This document shows, in pieces, positions 49,070 through 59,288 of a stretch of 64,000 bases of DNA. The stretch lies in contig JANSYS010000016.1 in assembly GCA_024742275.1 (NCBI GenBank), positions 1-64,000 on the forward strand, in the 5' to 3' direction. The translations under genes and the position numbers were made by a program. This stretch comes from Alphaproteobacteria bacterium (lineage in GTDB: Bacteria > Pseudomonadota > Alphaproteobacteria > Thalassobaculales > Thalassobaculaceae). Numbering within the stretch: position 1 is the first letter of the stretch; each line of letters starts with the position of its first letter. Under the pieces are notes generated by a model. It was not told where the DNA came from. It did no database searches and saw only the letters and a list, made by a program, of their open reading frames with translations.

Positions 49070-50464
49070 TCAATCCCTCGCCAAGAGAGCCTCGGCTCTT
49101 GCACGAGCCCCATCGGCCGCTTCCTGTCGACCGATCGCATTGAGGGCTTCGGCGTATTTTCGCCAACTCCAAGCGGAAGTCGGTTTCGCGGCAGTCCGTT
49201 CTGCCAGAAGCGCCCGCGCCAGCCGCGCGTCGGCCTCGACGGCAGCGCTGACAAGCATTTCCTCGAAGACATCCCGCTGGGCGTGGCTGCCGCCAATACA
49301 GTACAGGTCGTAGCGGATCGAATGCAGCGCCTCGACCGTTCCTACCGCGTCGCCTTTCGCCAATGCCGCCATCGCCGCCGCCGTCGCCGTCCCGACGCGG
49401 GCGGCAACGCGGCCCTGCGTAGTCGATGCACTGGCATAGCGCTCCAAATGCCCGGCCAGTGCCGCCGCAGCTTCCGGTTCTCCGCCTTTGATCAACGCCA
49501 TCAGGTAATGGAGCGACACGAAGACCAGTTCATGGTCCTCCACATGCCTCATCGAGATGCGTGCGAGATCCTTCCACCGGGCGCCGACGTCGACCCCGTA
49601 CATCTCCAAGCGCCACAGAAGCGAAGCGCCGTTGCAGACGTCAAGATACATGTCGGCGTCCAGATCGGAGGCGATCTGCCGATCATAGAGCGCCAGTACG
49701 GCATCGAACTCGTGGCGTTCGAGATGAAACAACGCCTGATGCCAATAGAGGTGGAAGCGGAAGTTGTTGGTCGACGACCAGGACGGCTCCAGCCCTTTCA
49801 CCCAGTCCACCCCTTCCCGGTGGCGACCCTGCATCTCGAGGACATGGGCGACCGCATGCACGGCCCAGGCATCGCCGGGATTGCGCTCCACGGCCTCTCG
49901 TCCGACCGCCTCGGCTTGAGCATACTCGCCCGCTTCCTCGAGACCGAAGGCGTGCATGCCGAGCAGAAAGCCGTAGTCGGGGTCGTCGGCACTCCATTCC
50001 GGCAGGACTCGGGCTGTGCTGTCCCGCATCATCCGTCCTTCGCCGGCATAGAAATGATTGAAATGGGCGAGGCGCAAGGCAAGAACATCCTTCGGATGGT
50101 CGACGACGATCCGTTCCCAGCAGCGGGTCGTCTCGTCGATGTCCTCAGCGCACCAAGCCTCCAGCGCCGCAAGATGCTGCGCCTCCCGATCGTTCATGCC
50201 GGCCGCGTCGGCCTTGGATCGCGCTGCGGCCAGCGCGCTCTTGGCCCGCTCGGCCATGGCCCCGCTTCCAAAGAGTTTGAAGAGATACCCTTTTGCGACA
50301 TGGCCCATGGGCATGTCCGGGTCGGCCGCAAGAACCTGTTTCAATTCGTTGCCGATATCCCGGCCGAACCCGAGGTAGGAAGAAACCATGCGATCGAACG
50401 CCATCACGGCATCCGGCCGAGCTGTGGTGTAGGTTAGGCCGTAGCGGCCTTCCTGGATCGCCAT
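49070..50464 (-). CDS. Tetratricopeptide repeat protein, TTC38-like
   Basis: A 464-residue soluble all-helical protein. The middle carries NPGDAWAVHAVAHVLEMQGR, then a conserved block with FRFHLYWHQALFHLERHEFD and ALYDRQI, and later a His-containing HVEDHELVFVSLHYLMALI. This pattern matches what I recall of the animal TTC38 protein, whose function is not established. The conserved His residues are notable. There is no signal peptide. It follows the kdsA gene by 18 bases on the same strand. Confidence 0.8.
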   Translation of the reverse strand: MAIQEGRYGLTYTTARPDAVMAFDRMVSSYLGFGRDIGNELKQVLAADPDMPMGHVAKGYLFKLFGSGAMAERAKSALAAARSKADAAGMNDREAQHLAALEAWCAEDIDETTRCWERIVVDHPKDVLALRLAHFNHFYAGEGRMMRDSTARVLPEWSADDPDYGFLLGMHAFGLEEAGEYAQAEAVGREAVERNPGDAWAVHAVAHVLEMQGRHREGVDWVKGLEPSWSSTNNFRFHLYWHQALFHLERHEFDAVLALYDRQIASDLDADMYLDVCNGASLLWRLEMYGVDVGARWKDLARISMRHVEDHELVFVSLHYLMALIKGGEPEAAAALAGHLERYASASTTQGRVAARVGTATAAAMAALAKGDAVGTVEALHSIRYDLYCIGGSHAQRDVFEEMLVSAAVEADARLARALLAERTAAKPTSAWSWRKYAEALNAIGRQEAADGARARAEALLARD

Positions 50465-50482
50465 GACGCTCCTTTTCCGCCC

Positions 50483-51328
50483 TCAATCGAGCGTGATCGG
50501 ATTCGCTTTGGCAATGCTATCGAAGGCCCTGAATGTGGCCAACAGGCCGGCGACCTGATCAAGCGGAACCATGTTCGGGCCGTCGGACGGCGCGCTGTCG
50601 GGCTCGGGATGGCACTCCATGAAAACCGCCGCGACGCCGACCGCCAGAGCGGCGCGCGCGATCACCGGCACGAACTCGCGCTGACCACCGGAAGAGTTGC
50701 CCTTGCCGCCCGGCTGCTGGACGGAATGGGTCGCGTCGATCACCACCGGATACCCGTCGCGGGCCATTTCCGGCAGACCGCGCATGTCGGAGACCAGGGT
50801 GTTGTAGCCGAAGCTGGTGCCGCGGTCGGTGAGCAGAATGTTCATGTTGCCTGTCGCGGCCACCTTGGCGGCGATGTTTGCGACATCCCAGGGGGCCAGA
50901 AACTGCCCTTTCTTCACATTGACGGCCTTGCCCGTCTCCCCTGCGGCCACGACAAGATCCGTCTGTCGGCACAGGAACGCCGGGATCTGAAGCACGTCGA
51001 CGGCTTGGGCGGCGATCGCGCATTGGGCAGGTTCGTGAACGTCGGTCAGCACCGGGCAACCGAACTTCTCGCGGATCTCGGACAGGATCGACAGTCCCCG
51101 GTCGATGCCGACGCCGCGTCCGGCGTTCAGGCTGGTGCGGTTCGCCTTATCGTAGGACGCCTTGAAGATCAGCGGGACCCCGGCAGCGGCCGTGATCGCG
51201 ACGAGCTCCTCGGCAACCTCCAGCGCATGCTCCCGGCTTTCGATCTGACATGGCCCGGCGATCAGGGAGAACGGGCGGTCGTTGGCGACGGCAACGTCGC
51301 CGATACGCACGGTGCGGGCGGCAGGCAT
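50483..51328 (-). CDS. kdsA: 3-deoxy-8-phosphooctulonate synthase (KDO-8-P synthase)
   Basis: A 281-residue enzyme that joins phosphoenolpyruvate and arabinose 5-phosphate for the LPS inner core. Motifs are LIAGPCQIESREHAL, FKASYDKANRTS, PVLTDVHEPAQC and QIPAFLCRQTDL. DATHSVQQPGGKGNSSGGQREFV follows later in the barrel. It shows the organism makes KDO-containing LPS. It follows pyrG by 18 bases, the usual pyrG-kdsA order before eno. Confidence 0.96.
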   Translation of the reverse strand: MPAARTVRIGDVAVANDRPFSLIAGPCQIESREHALEVAEELVAITAAAGVPLIFKASYDKANRTSLNAGRGVGIDRGLSILSEIREKFGCPVLTDVHEPAQCAIAAQAVDVLQIPAFLCRQTDLVVAAGETGKAVNVKKGQFLAPWDVANIAAKVAATGNMNILLTDRGTSFGYNTLVSDMRGLPEMARDGYPVVIDATHSVQQPGGKGNSSGGQREFVPVIARAALAVGVAAVFMECHPEPDSAPSDGPNMVPLDQVAGLLATFRAFDSIAKANPITLD

Positions 51329-51346
51329 AGCGGGGTCCTTTCCGGA

Positions 51347-52981
51347 TCAGACCAGACGCGACTGCTCCACCGCCGCGGCGATGAAGCTGGTGAACAGCGG
51401 ATGCGGATCGAACGGCTTTGACTTCAGCTCCGGATGAAACTGCACGCCTACGAACCAAGGATGGTCCGGCCGCTCGACGATCTCCGGCAGCACCCCGTCC
51501 GGCGACATCCCGGAGAACCGCAATCCCGCCTCTTCCAGGGCCGGCTTGTAGTTGATGTTGACCTCGTAGCGGTGCCGATGACGCTCGTGAATCAGGCCGT
51601 CGCCGTAGATGTCGCGCACCCGGCTACCGTCTTCCAGCCGACACTCATAGGCCCCGAGACGCATGGTGCCGCCATAGTCGCTCTCCGAATCGCGGGTCTC
51701 CGTCACATTCCCCCGGGTCCATTCGGTGAGCAGGCCGACGACCGGCTCATCGCAGGGACCGAACTCGGTGGAGCCGGCATTCGGGACGCCCCCGCCAGAG
51801 CGGGCCGCCTCGATACAGGCCATCTGCATGCCGAAGCAGATTCCGAAATACGGGATCTTGCGCTCGCGCGCAAAGGTCACGGCGGCGATCTTGCCCTCCG
51901 ATCCTCGCTCACCGAACCCACCTGGCACCAGGATGCCGTGGACATCCTCGAGGCGCATGACCGCTTCGCTCTCGGTCTCGAAGATCTCGCTGTCGATCCA
52001 GTCGAGCTCGACCTTCACATTGTTGGCGATGCCGCCATGGGTCAGCGCTTCGGCTAGAGACTTATAGCTATCCAGCAGGCTCGTGTATTTGCCGACGACC
52101 GCGATCTTGACCCTGCCCTCCGGATTGTCGACCCGGTCCATGATCCCGGTCCAGCGTTCCAGATTCGGCTCGCTCTCGTCCTGCAGCAATCCGAAATGGC
52201 GGAGCACTTCGGTATCCAGTCCGTCCTCGTGATAGCGCAGCGGCACCGCGTAGATCGACGACGCGTCCAGGGCCGGAATGACCGCTTCGGGACGGATGTT
52301 ACAGAACTGACCGATCTTGCGGCGCTGGTCGCTCGGGATATCCCTGTCACAGCGGCACAACAGGATGTCCGGCTGGATACCGACGCTCTGCAGCTCCTTG
52401 ACCGAGTGCTGGGTCGGCTTGGTCTTTAGCTCGCCAGCAGACGGGATGTAGGGAACCAGCGTGAGATGCAGGAACAGCGACCGCTCGTGGCCGAGTTCGT
52501 TGCCGAGCTGACGAATCGCCTCGAGAAACGGCAGGCCTTCGATATCGCCCACCGTCCCGCCGATCTCGCACAGAACGAAGTCCTCGTCCGTGATGTCGCC
52601 CTTGGCGAACTCCTTGATGGCGTCGGTGACGTGCGGAATGACTTGAATGGTGGCGCCGAGATAGTCGCCGCGACGCTCCCGCGTGATCACGTCCATGTAT
52701 ATCTGGCCGGTGGTCACGTTGTCGCTCTTGCGCGCCGCGACGCCAGTGAAACGCTCGTAGTGGCCAAGATCCAGATCCGTCTCCGCCCCATCATCGGTGA
52801 CGTAGACCTCACCGTGCTGATACGGACTCATGGTGCCCGGATCCACGTTCAGATAGGGGTCCAGCTTGCGCAGACGAACCTTGTAGCCGCGTGCTTGCAG
52901 CAACGCGCCCAAGGCTGCGGAGGCGAGACCTTTTCCAAGGGAGGAGACCACGCCGCCGGTAATGAAGATAAACCGCGTCAT
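51347..52981 (-). CDS. pyrG: CTP synthase
   Basis: A 544-residue enzyme that aminates UTP with glutamine. The N-terminal synthase domain begins [21 protein letters not shown] (P-loop) and contains [16 protein letters not shown]-like sequence. The C-terminal class I glutaminase has the nucleophile in GICFGMQMA and the final His/Glu in [10 protein letters not shown]. Length and order are normal. It lies 112 bases downstream of secG. Confidence 0.97.
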   Translation of the reverse strand: MTRFIFITGGVVSSLGKGLASAALGALLQARGYKVRLRKLDPYLNVDPGTMSPYQHGEVYVTDDGAETDLDLGHYERFTGVAARKSDNVTTGQIYMDVITRERRGDYLGATIQVIPHVTDAIKEFAKGDITDEDFVLCEIGGTVGDIEGLPFLEAIRQLGNELGHERSLFLHLTLVPYIPSAGELKTKPTQHSVKELQSVGIQPDILLCRCDRDIPSDQRRKIGQFCNIRPEAVIPALDASSIYAVPLRYHEDGLDTEVLRHFGLLQDESEPNLERWTGIMDRVDNPEGRVKIAVVGKYTSLLDSYKSLAEALTHGGIANNVKVELDWIDSEIFETESEAVMRLEDVHGILVPGGFGERGSEGKIAAVTFARERKIPYFGICFGMQMACIEAARSGGGVPNAGSTEFGPCDEPVVGLLTEWTRGNVTETRDSESDYGGTMRLGAYECRLEDGSRVRDIYGDGLIHERHRHRYEVNINYKPALEEAGLRFSGMSPDGVLPEIVERPDHPWFVGVQFHPELKSKPFDPHPLFTSFIAAAVEQSRLV

Positions 52982-53093
52982 GGGCGTTCCTTATACATCA
53001 TCGGGCGCGATCCAAGCACGCGTTGTGACAATCCGGCGCCACGAATGCGGTGCCGGCCGAGAACGGGCGGGAATTTCCCGCTATATCAAGATG

Positions 53094-53417
53094 TTACTGT
53101 GAGAGAGGCGCTGCCGGAGCGGTCGGCTCGTCTGATTGCTCGACGGCCGGAGCCCGGTCGACGATCGACGATGTGGTCGTCTGCGACGCGAGAATCGCCA
53201 ACACGAGGCTGGTCGTCATAAAGCACGCAGCGAGAATCGCCGTGGTCCGCGTCAGCAAATTAGCTGTCCCGCGCGCCGACATGAAAGACCCAAGGCCACC
53301 ACCGCCGCCGCCGCCGCCGCCGATGCCGAGCCCCCCGCCCTCGCTACGTTGCAGCAGCACGGTGACGATCAGCGCGAGCGCGATCATGAGATGTACGGTG
53401 AGAATAATCAGTTCCAT
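53094..53417 (-). CDS. secG: Preprotein translocase subunit SecG
   Basis: A 107-residue protein with two membrane helices (about residues 2-22 and 55-75). It aids SecYEG protein export. The conserved loop LQRSEGGGLGIG is followed by a run of nine glycines before FMSARGTANLLTRTTAILA. The C-terminus is polar. Glycine stretches here are common in the class but this one is long and encoded by a simple GGC-type repeat. It sits between pyrG and tpiA as usual. Confidence 0.93.
   Translation of the reverse strand: MELIILTVHLMIALALIVTVLLQRSEGGGLGIGGGGGGGGGLGSFMSARGTANLLTRTTAILAACFMTTSLVLAILASQTTTSSIVDRAPAVEQSDEPTAPAAPLSQ
53296..53323. repeat. Trinucleotide (GCC/GGC) repeat inside secG
   Basis: About nine tandem CCN triplets, mostly CCG, encode the glycine run of SecG on the minus strand. 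The tract could change length by slippage, adding or removing glycines without shifting the frame. Confidence 0.7.
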
Positions 53418-53534
53418 GTCGAACCCCGGTCTTCGGTCGGCGCGGTTTGTACCGCTTCCGTCGGTCGTTGGCCAGTCCGTCGTTTACTCACGCCAAGTTG
53501 CGACCGCACGCGCTGACGGGCGGCGCGGTCGCGG

Positions 53535-54278
53535 TCAGGGCGTCGCCCTGGCAATGCCGAGAAAATCCTCGGCCTTCAGAGAGGCGCCGCCGACGAGCGC
53601 ACCATTCACATTCTCGACCGCCATCAGTTCGGCGGCGTTGCCCGGTTTCACGGATCCGCCGTACAGCACCCTGACGCTGTCCGCGTCGCCTGTGATTTCC
53701 GACAGGACCGCACGGATATGGGCGTGGACGGCGGCCACGTCATCCGCGGTCGGCGTGCGTCCAGTTCCGATCGCCCAGACGGGCTCGTATGCGATGACCA
53801 GCGACCCGCCATCGAGACCGTCCGGGACGGAGCCCCGGAGCTGGCGCTCCACGACATCGGGGGCGGCGCCTGCATCGCGCTCCGCCTCGGTCTCGCCGAC
53901 GCAAACGATCGGTACAAGGCCGGCCCGCCGAGCGGCCTGCGCCTTCGCGCGCACGGTGGCATCGTCTTCGCCGTGGTCGGCTCGACGTTCTGAATGACCG
54001 ACGATCACATACCTGCACCCAAGATCGGCGAGCATCTCCGGCGCGACGTCGCCCGTATGGGCGCCACTCTGCGCGGTGTGGCAGTCCTGAGCGCCGAGCT
54101 CGATCCCGCTGGACGCAAGGACGGCGCCGACCGGCGCGAGATAGACCGACGGCGGACAGACGGCCAGGTCGACGCCCGCGTCGCGCGCGCCGTCGACCAA
54201 AGCGGATGCGAGCATCTCGGCGGTCTTGCGGTCCAAGTTCATCTTCCAATTGCCTGCGATCAGCGCGCGCGGGGCCAC
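53535..54278 (-). CDS. tpiA: Triosephosphate isomerase
   Basis: A 247-residue glycolytic enzyme interconverting dihydroxyacetone phosphate and glyceraldehyde 3-phosphate. GNWKMN, the catalytic His region [10 protein letters not shown], the catalytic Glu in [12 protein letters not shown], and [11 protein letters not shown] are in order. The frame is open to 54458, but the GTG at 54278 is preceded by GAGGAGGAG and begins the conserved sequence ([13 protein letters not shown]). It diverges from the foldase gene at 54473. Confidence 0.96.
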   Translation of the reverse strand: MAPRALIAGNWKMNLDRKTAEMLASALVDGARDAGVDLAVCPPSVYLAPVGAVLASSGIELGAQDCHTAQSGAHTGDVAPEMLADLGCRYVIVGHSERRADHGEDDATVRAKAQAARRAGLVPIVCVGETEAERDAGAAPDVVERQLRGSVPDGLDGGSLVIAYEPVWAIGTGRTPTADDVAAVHAHIRAVLSEITGDADSVRVLYGGSVKPGNAAELMAVENVNGALVGGASLKAEDFLGIARATP

Positions 54279-54472
54279 GGCGGTCTCCTCCTCGGTCGTC
54301 GCTCGATGGATCGGATTCAAGGCGTGCTCTACCACGGCCCGGCGCCCGGCGCCAACCGCCGACCCGGGCGTCCTGCCCTTCCCTCGCCCGAAGCCTTGCT
54401 TTCCAACGCCTACGGAGCCTACAACCCTCATCCGAAGAGTACCCGCGACCCGCTGCATCAGGCCGCCAGATC

Positions 54473-56365
54473 ATGCTTCAGTTCATCCGCTCCAAAGTCA
54501 CCTCGATCTTCGTGAAGATCCTGTTCGTCCTTCTGATCGCAAGCTTCGCGGTCTGGGGGATTGGCGACACGATCTTCGGCAATCCCGCGGGCCGGGCGGC
54601 CGTCGAAGTTGACGACGACGTGCGCGTGACCGCTGTTGAGGCGGCGGGCGAGTTCGATCGCGCCCGTCGGCGGCTCGGGGTACCGTTGACCGTCGATCAG
54701 GCGATTCAGCTCGGCCTGCTGGATCAGACCCTGCAGAACCTTACGGTGGAAAGCCTGATGGTCGCGGCGACGAACCGCTTGGGTCTCTCCGCCAGCGACG
54801 GTCAAGTGGTCGAGCTTATCCGCCAGCAGTTTCGCGACAGCCTTGGTCAGTTCGATCGCACGGCTTATCAGACCTACCTCGCGTCCAACGGTTGGACGGA
54901 AGAGGACTTCGTCGCCCGCGCCCGGCGCGATCTGGCGCGGAACCAGTTGATCGGCGCCGTGGCAACAGTCGGCGAGAACACCGTTCCGGAGGTCTTGGTC
55001 CGCACCCTTCACGATTATCGCGAGGAACGCCGGGTCGCCGACGCCGTGCGGATCGACGCGAGCGCCCTGCCCGCGCCTGCGCTGCCCGACGACGCGGCGC
55101 TCCGCGCCTACTTCGACGCGAACAAAGAGAGCTACGAGACGCCGGAGTACCGTGGGGTCAGTTGGATCGAGATCTCGCCTCAATCCGTGGCCGAGACCAT
55201 CGAGATCCCCGAGGAAGAACTGCGGGCAGCCTTCGAGGAACGACGCGACAGCTACGGCACGCGCGGCTCGCGGACGGTAGACCAGGTTCTTCTCCCCGAC
55301 CGGGAGGCGGCCCGAGCCGCCTACGACCGTATCCTGGCGGGCGAGGATTTCGCGGCGGTGGCGGAAGACATGACCGGCATGACGGCCGCCGAGCTCGACT
55401 TGGGCACCGTCTCGCGGGTCGACCTGCCCGAGGGAACGGCCGACGGCGTGTTCGCCGTGACCGAACCGGGAGGGGTGACCGAACCTCTGGAGAGCGACTT
55501 CGGCTGGCATCTGTTCCGCATACGCGATGCCGAGGTCGGCGAGCCCGCGACTTTCGAGAACGTCCGCGACGACCTCAGACGCGACCTGGCACTGGACCGG
55601 GCGTACGACGCGGTGTTCGAACGCTCGAACGCTCTGGAGGACGAACTGGCCGGCGGATCGACCCTGGAAGAGGCGGCCCAGGCTCTCGGCCTCCCGGTCA
55701 ACCAGATCCCCTTCATCGCACGCGACGGCAGCCAGCCTGCCGGCGGTATCGTGACCACCGTGCCCGGCGAACCATTCCTGGCCACCGCGTTCGACATCCA
55801 GACCGGCGAGGTAAGCCAGTTGGACGAGACCCGCGACGGCACCTTCTTCATCCTGCGTGTCGACGGTGTCGAACCACCGCGTATTCCCGAACTCGGTCAA
55901 ATCCGCCCGAAAGTTATCGCCGACTGGATTCTGGAACAGCGTTTGGAGGCGGCCGAGGATACGGCCGATTCCATCGTCGCCGCCGTCGAAGAAGGACGTT
56001 CTCTCGAAACCGTGGCCGCCGAGCGCGGCCTTCAGGTCGAGCGTCTGCCGGCCATCACCCGCCGCGGCGCAGGCCTGCCCGATGGCTGGCCCCCGGCCGT
56101 TGCCGGCGCTCTCTTTGCTCTGGAGACCGGTGGCGCCAGCGCCGTCAGCAGCGGGAGCGGTGCGGCTGTCGTCAGTGTGGTGGAGGTTATCAAGGGTGGC
56201 GGCGATATGGCCGCTCCCGAGGAACGGGTTCGCCAGGAACTTACAGGGGCCCTCTCGTCGGACGTGATCGAACTGCTGATCGCCGATCTCGAGCAACGTC
56301 ACGAGGTTCACGTCAATCCGGCCGTGGTCCGGCAGCTGTTCACCCTCAGCGAAGAAGCGCAATGA
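54473..56365 (+). CDS. PpiD/SurA-like periplasmic peptidyl-prolyl isomerase
   Basis: A 630-residue membrane-anchored foldase. It has one N-terminal helix (FVKILFVLLIASFAVWGIGD), an SurA_N-type chaperone region (residues about 40-200) and a parvulin domain around residues 260-350. The large C-terminal part also resembles chaperone sequence. It should help outer-membrane and secreted proteins fold. The ATG at 54473 fits the conserved MLQFIRSK start; the open frame extends further upstream only by chance. It overlaps trpE by four bases (ATGA). Confidence 0.9.
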   Translation: MLQFIRSKVTSIFVKILFVLLIASFAVWGIGDTIFGNPAGRAAVEVDDDVRVTAVEAAGEFDRARRRLGVPLTVDQAIQLGLLDQTLQNLTVESLMVAATNRLGLSASDGQVVELIRQQFRDSLGQFDRTAYQTYLASNGWTEEDFVARARRDLARNQLIGAVATVGENTVPEVLVRTLHDYREERRVADAVRIDASALPAPALPDDAALRAYFDANKESYETPEYRGVSWIEISPQSVAETIEIPEEELRAAFEERRDSYGTRGSRTVDQVLLPDREAARAAYDRILAGEDFAAVAEDMTGMTAAELDLGTVSRVDLPEGTADGVFAVTEPGGVTEPLESDFGWHLFRIRDAEVGEPATFENVRDDLRRDLALDRAYDAVFERSNALEDELAGGSTLEEAAQALGLPVNQIPFIARDGSQPAGGIVTTVPGEPFLATAFDIQTGEVSQLDETRDGTFFILRVDGVEPPRIPELGQIRPKVIADWILEQRLEAAEDTADSIVAAVEEGRSLETVAAERGLQVERLPAITRRGAGLPDGWPPAVAGALFALETGGASAVSSGSGAAVVSVVEVIKGGGDMAAPEERVRQELTGALSSDVIELLIADLEQRHEVHVNPAVVRQLFTLSEEAQ

Positions 56366-57867
56366 GCAACAGTCCGGACTTCGACGCGTTCCGCCGCGAC
56401 TACGAGGCGGGACGGGCGCAGGTCGTCTGGACCACGCTCGTCGCCGATCTGGAGACCCCGGTTTCGGCGATGCTCAAGCTCGCCGACGGTCGCGCCAACG
56501 CCTTCCTCCTGGAGTCCGTTGAAGGTGGGGCGGTGCGAGGCCGCTACTCGATCATCGGTCTGAAACCCGACGTGATCTGGCGCTTTTACAAGGCCAAGGC
56601 CGAGATCAACCGCCAGGCCCGGATCGACGCGGACGCCTTCGAGCCGGTCGACGAACCGCCTTTGGCCTCTTTGCGCAAGCTGATCGGCGAGAGCAAGATC
56701 GACCTCCCGACCGAGGTGCCGCCGATGGCGGCCGGCCTTTTCGGCTACATGGGCTACGACGCGATCCGGCTGTTCGAGGACATTCCCGACGACAATCCGG
56801 ACACGCTCGGCATCCAGGACGGCATCATGCTGCGGCCGACGATCGTCTGCGTATTCGACAATATCGACGACATGGTGACCATCATCACGCCGGTCTATCC
56901 GAGCGAGGAAATGTCGGCGAGCGCCGCCTACTCCGCCGCCTCGGAGCGCTTGGCTGACGTGGTGTCGGACTTCGAACGTTCCCTGCCCTACCGCCGGGAG
57001 AACGCGCGAAACATAGATGCGCTGCCGGAGCCGGTGTCGAACACCGGTCGCGAACGCTATCACGAGATGGTCCGGCGGACGGTCGACTACATCAACGCGG
57101 GCGACGCGTTCCAGGTGGTTCCGTCCCACCGCATGTCCGTACCGTTCAGCCTGCCGCCTTTCGCGCTCTACAGATCCTTGCGTCGCCTGAATCCCTCGCC
57201 CTTCCTGTTTTTCTTCGACTTCGGCGCCTATGCCATCGTCGGTTCAAGCCCCGAGATCCTGGTGCGGCTGCGAGACGGCGTGGTGACGATCCGCCCGCTC
57301 GCCGGGACCCGCAAGCGCGGCGAAACGCCCGAAGAGGACAAGGCGCTTGCCGAGGAATTGCTCGCCGACCCGAAGGAACGGGCCGAGCACTTGATGCTGT
57401 TGGACCTCGGCCGCAATGACGTCGGTCGGGTGGCGGAGATCGGCACGGTGGAGGTGAAGGACCAGTTCACCATCGAGCGCTACAGCCACGTCATGCATAT
57501 CGCCAGCCATGTCGACGGCAAGCTCGACGCCGATAAGGACGTCCTTGAGGCGCTGTTCGCCGGCTTCCCGGCGGGAACGGTCTCCGGTGCCCCGAAGGTT
57601 CGGGCGATGGAGATCATCGACGAGCTCGAGGTTTCAAGACGCGGCGTCTACGCTGGCGCCGTCGGCTATCTGTCGGCCAACGCGATGGACACCTGTATCG
57701 CCCTGCGCACCGCTCTGGTGAAGGACGGCACGATGTACGTCCAGGCCGGCGGCGGCGTGGTTGCCGACAGCGACCCCGAAGCCGAGTGGCAGGAGACCCA
57801 AAACAAGGCCCGTGCCCTGATCCGCGCGGCCGAGGAAGCCGTGCGGTTCGCGGCCAAGCGATCCTAG
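56362..57867 (+). CDS. trpE: Anthranilate synthase component I
   Basis: A 501-residue chorismate-using enzyme, the first step of tryptophan synthesis. It has the N-terminal regulatory region (LLESVEGGAVRGRYSIIG, with the feedback-site LLES) and the catalytic part with GYMGYDAIRLFE, PSPFLFFFDF, GSSPEILVRL, RPLAGTRKRG, LLDLGRNDVGRV and FPAGTVSGAPKVRAM. It is coupled to the foldase gene. The glutaminase gene trpG, often next in alphaproteobacteria, is not adjacent here. Confidence 0.97.
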   Translation: MSNSPDFDAFRRDYEAGRAQVVWTTLVADLETPVSAMLKLADGRANAFLLESVEGGAVRGRYSIIGLKPDVIWRFYKAKAEINRQARIDADAFEPVDEPPLASLRKLIGESKIDLPTEVPPMAAGLFGYMGYDAIRLFEDIPDDNPDTLGIQDGIMLRPTIVCVFDNIDDMVTIITPVYPSEEMSASAAYSAASERLADVVSDFERSLPYRRENARNIDALPEPVSNTGRERYHEMVRRTVDYINAGDAFQVVPSHRMSVPFSLPPFALYRSLRRLNPSPFLFFFDFGAYAIVGSSPEILVRLRDGVVTIRPLAGTRKRGETPEEDKALAEELLADPKERAEHLMLLDLGRNDVGRVAEIGTVEVKDQFTIERYSHVMHIASHVDGKLDADKDVLEALFAGFPAGTVSGAPKVRAMEIIDELEVSRRGVYAGAVGYLSANAMDTCIALRTALVKDGTMYVQAGGGVVADSDPEAEWQETQNKARALIRAAEEAVRFAAKRS

Positions 57868-57934
57868 GCCTGCATCCTCGATCCGCCCGCCACGAGCCGG
57901 TGGACCGACGCATGCGGAGGGGCCTATGGAGCGG

Positions 57935-59137
57935 CTACTCCGCGGGTTGAGCCACCGGGCGAGACCGACGGGACGACGGCAGCAAAAGTCCGGCGATGGC
58001 TCCGGCGCCGGCGAACAGCGCGAGCAGGATCAGCAGCGGCTCGAAATCGCCGGCCATGTCATAGAGCTGGCCGACAAGCGGCACACTGATTGCCGAGACG
58101 CCGAGAGATACGAGGAATTTCACGCCGAAGGCTGTTCCCCGCCAGGCCGGCGGCGAAAATTTGGCGAACAGGCTGTTCTCCGCCGGAACGAAGGCCGTGT
58201 TGACCAGAACCATCATCGCCGCCACAGGAAGCAGCAACGGCCCGGCGATGGTCGCGGCAGCTGCGAGAAACGGAATCTGGAGCGCCCAGCAGGCGATGTA
58301 GACCCGCTTGAGATCGAACCGATCAGCCATCCAGCCGCCCAGCATTTGCGCCAGTGCGGACACGCCGTAGATCAACGAGACCAGCAGCCCCACCCCTGCG
58401 GTGGTGTCGACGAGCCCGCCGAGCCGCTGGTCGAACAGCTTCGGCATGGCGAAGGAGGTCGACTGGTAGATCAGACCGGAGAAGGCGATGGTCACCATAA
58501 GGACCAATGCGCCGCGAAGCATGTCGCCCCGGCTCGCCTCGCTGGCCGCAGCATGGTGGACAGCCCGATTGTCCCCGACTAGCCCGAGCAGGATGGATGC
58601 CACCAGAGCGAGACCGACAACGACACAGACCGCTCCCGGTACGTAGAACGCCCATTGCCAACCGAATGCGGCGGCCAGAGTTCCCGCCACCGCCGCCCCC
58701 CCGGCGGTGCCCAACGAACCGAAAACGCCATTGATTCCAAGCGCTCGTCCCCGAGTCGCCGGATCCCGCGTGACCCAGGCGATGCCAACCGGATGATAGA
58801 TCGAGGCAAAGAGACCTATGCCGCCGAGGCCGATCGCCATCTCCACGGGCCCCTCCGCAAAGCCGGTCGCCACGCACATGCCCCCGGTCCCGAGGAAGAA
58901 CAGCGCCATCATGCCCGGCGCGCTCCAACGATCGGCGAGCCACCCTGCAGGAACCGCAGCGGCACCGAACAGGATCTGGCCGGCAAGCATCAGCGCGATC
59001 AGGTCGCCGAACGACATGTTCCATGCCCCTTCGAGGGACAGGACGACCGTGGGATACAGCAGCATCAGCAAGTGCGAGAACGTGTGGCCGACGCAGGAGA
59101 AACCCAGCGCCAGGCGGGACGAGATGGACAGGGACAT
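57935..59137 (-). CDS. MFS transporter
   Basis: A 400-residue major facilitator with about 12 membrane helices. The loop 2-3 motif GWLADRW and its second-half counterpart GGWMADRFDLKR are visible. The start MSLSISSRLALGFSCVGHTFSHLLMLLYP with HTFSH resembles transporters of unknown substrate near the fosmidomycin-resistance group. The ATG at 59137 is behind GGAGAGG; a longer frame exists but has no membrane start. The substrate cannot be given. It faces away from the small genes that follow. Confidence 0.88.
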   Translation of the reverse strand: MSLSISSRLALGFSCVGHTFSHLLMLLYPTVVLSLEGAWNMSFGDLIALMLAGQILFGAAAVPAGWLADRWSAPGMMALFFLGTGGMCVATGFAEGPVEMAIGLGGIGLFASIYHPVGIAWVTRDPATRGRALGINGVFGSLGTAGGAAVAGTLAAAFGWQWAFYVPGAVCVVVGLALVASILLGLVGDNRAVHHAAASEASRGDMLRGALVLMVTIAFSGLIYQSTSFAMPKLFDQRLGGLVDTTAGVGLLVSLIYGVSALAQMLGGWMADRFDLKRVYIACWALQIPFLAAAATIAGPLLLPVAAMMVLVNTAFVPAENSLFAKFSPPAWRGTAFGVKFLVSLGVSAISVPLVGQLYDMAGDFEPLLILLALFAGAGAIAGLLLPSSRRSRPVAQPAE

Positions 59138-59288
59138 GGCATTCCTCTCCAACGGACTATCCCACGGTCCGGAGACCACGGACAAGCGCCAGACGCATCT
59201 GGCCGACCTCGCAAGAACAGCAGAACCGACGTCGACAATCGGTTTCATGTCCTTGCCCTCGGCGCTCCCGCTTTCTACAGTCACCGCT

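Noticed and set aside
53296-53323. Possible CRISPR-like repeat
   Set aside because: A simple triplet tract within secG, with no spacers or cas genes. No CRISPR array is visible anywhere in the window.
54892-56361. Apparent 490-residue N-terminal extension of trpE
   Set aside because: The frame stays open through the foldase gene, but its translation there is Arg/Gly-rich and unlike any protein. trpE begins at the ATG overlapping the foldase stop.
54458-56362. 634-codon minus-strand frame opposite the foldase gene
   Set aside because: Antisense shadow of the PpiD/SurA-like gene, with no domain.
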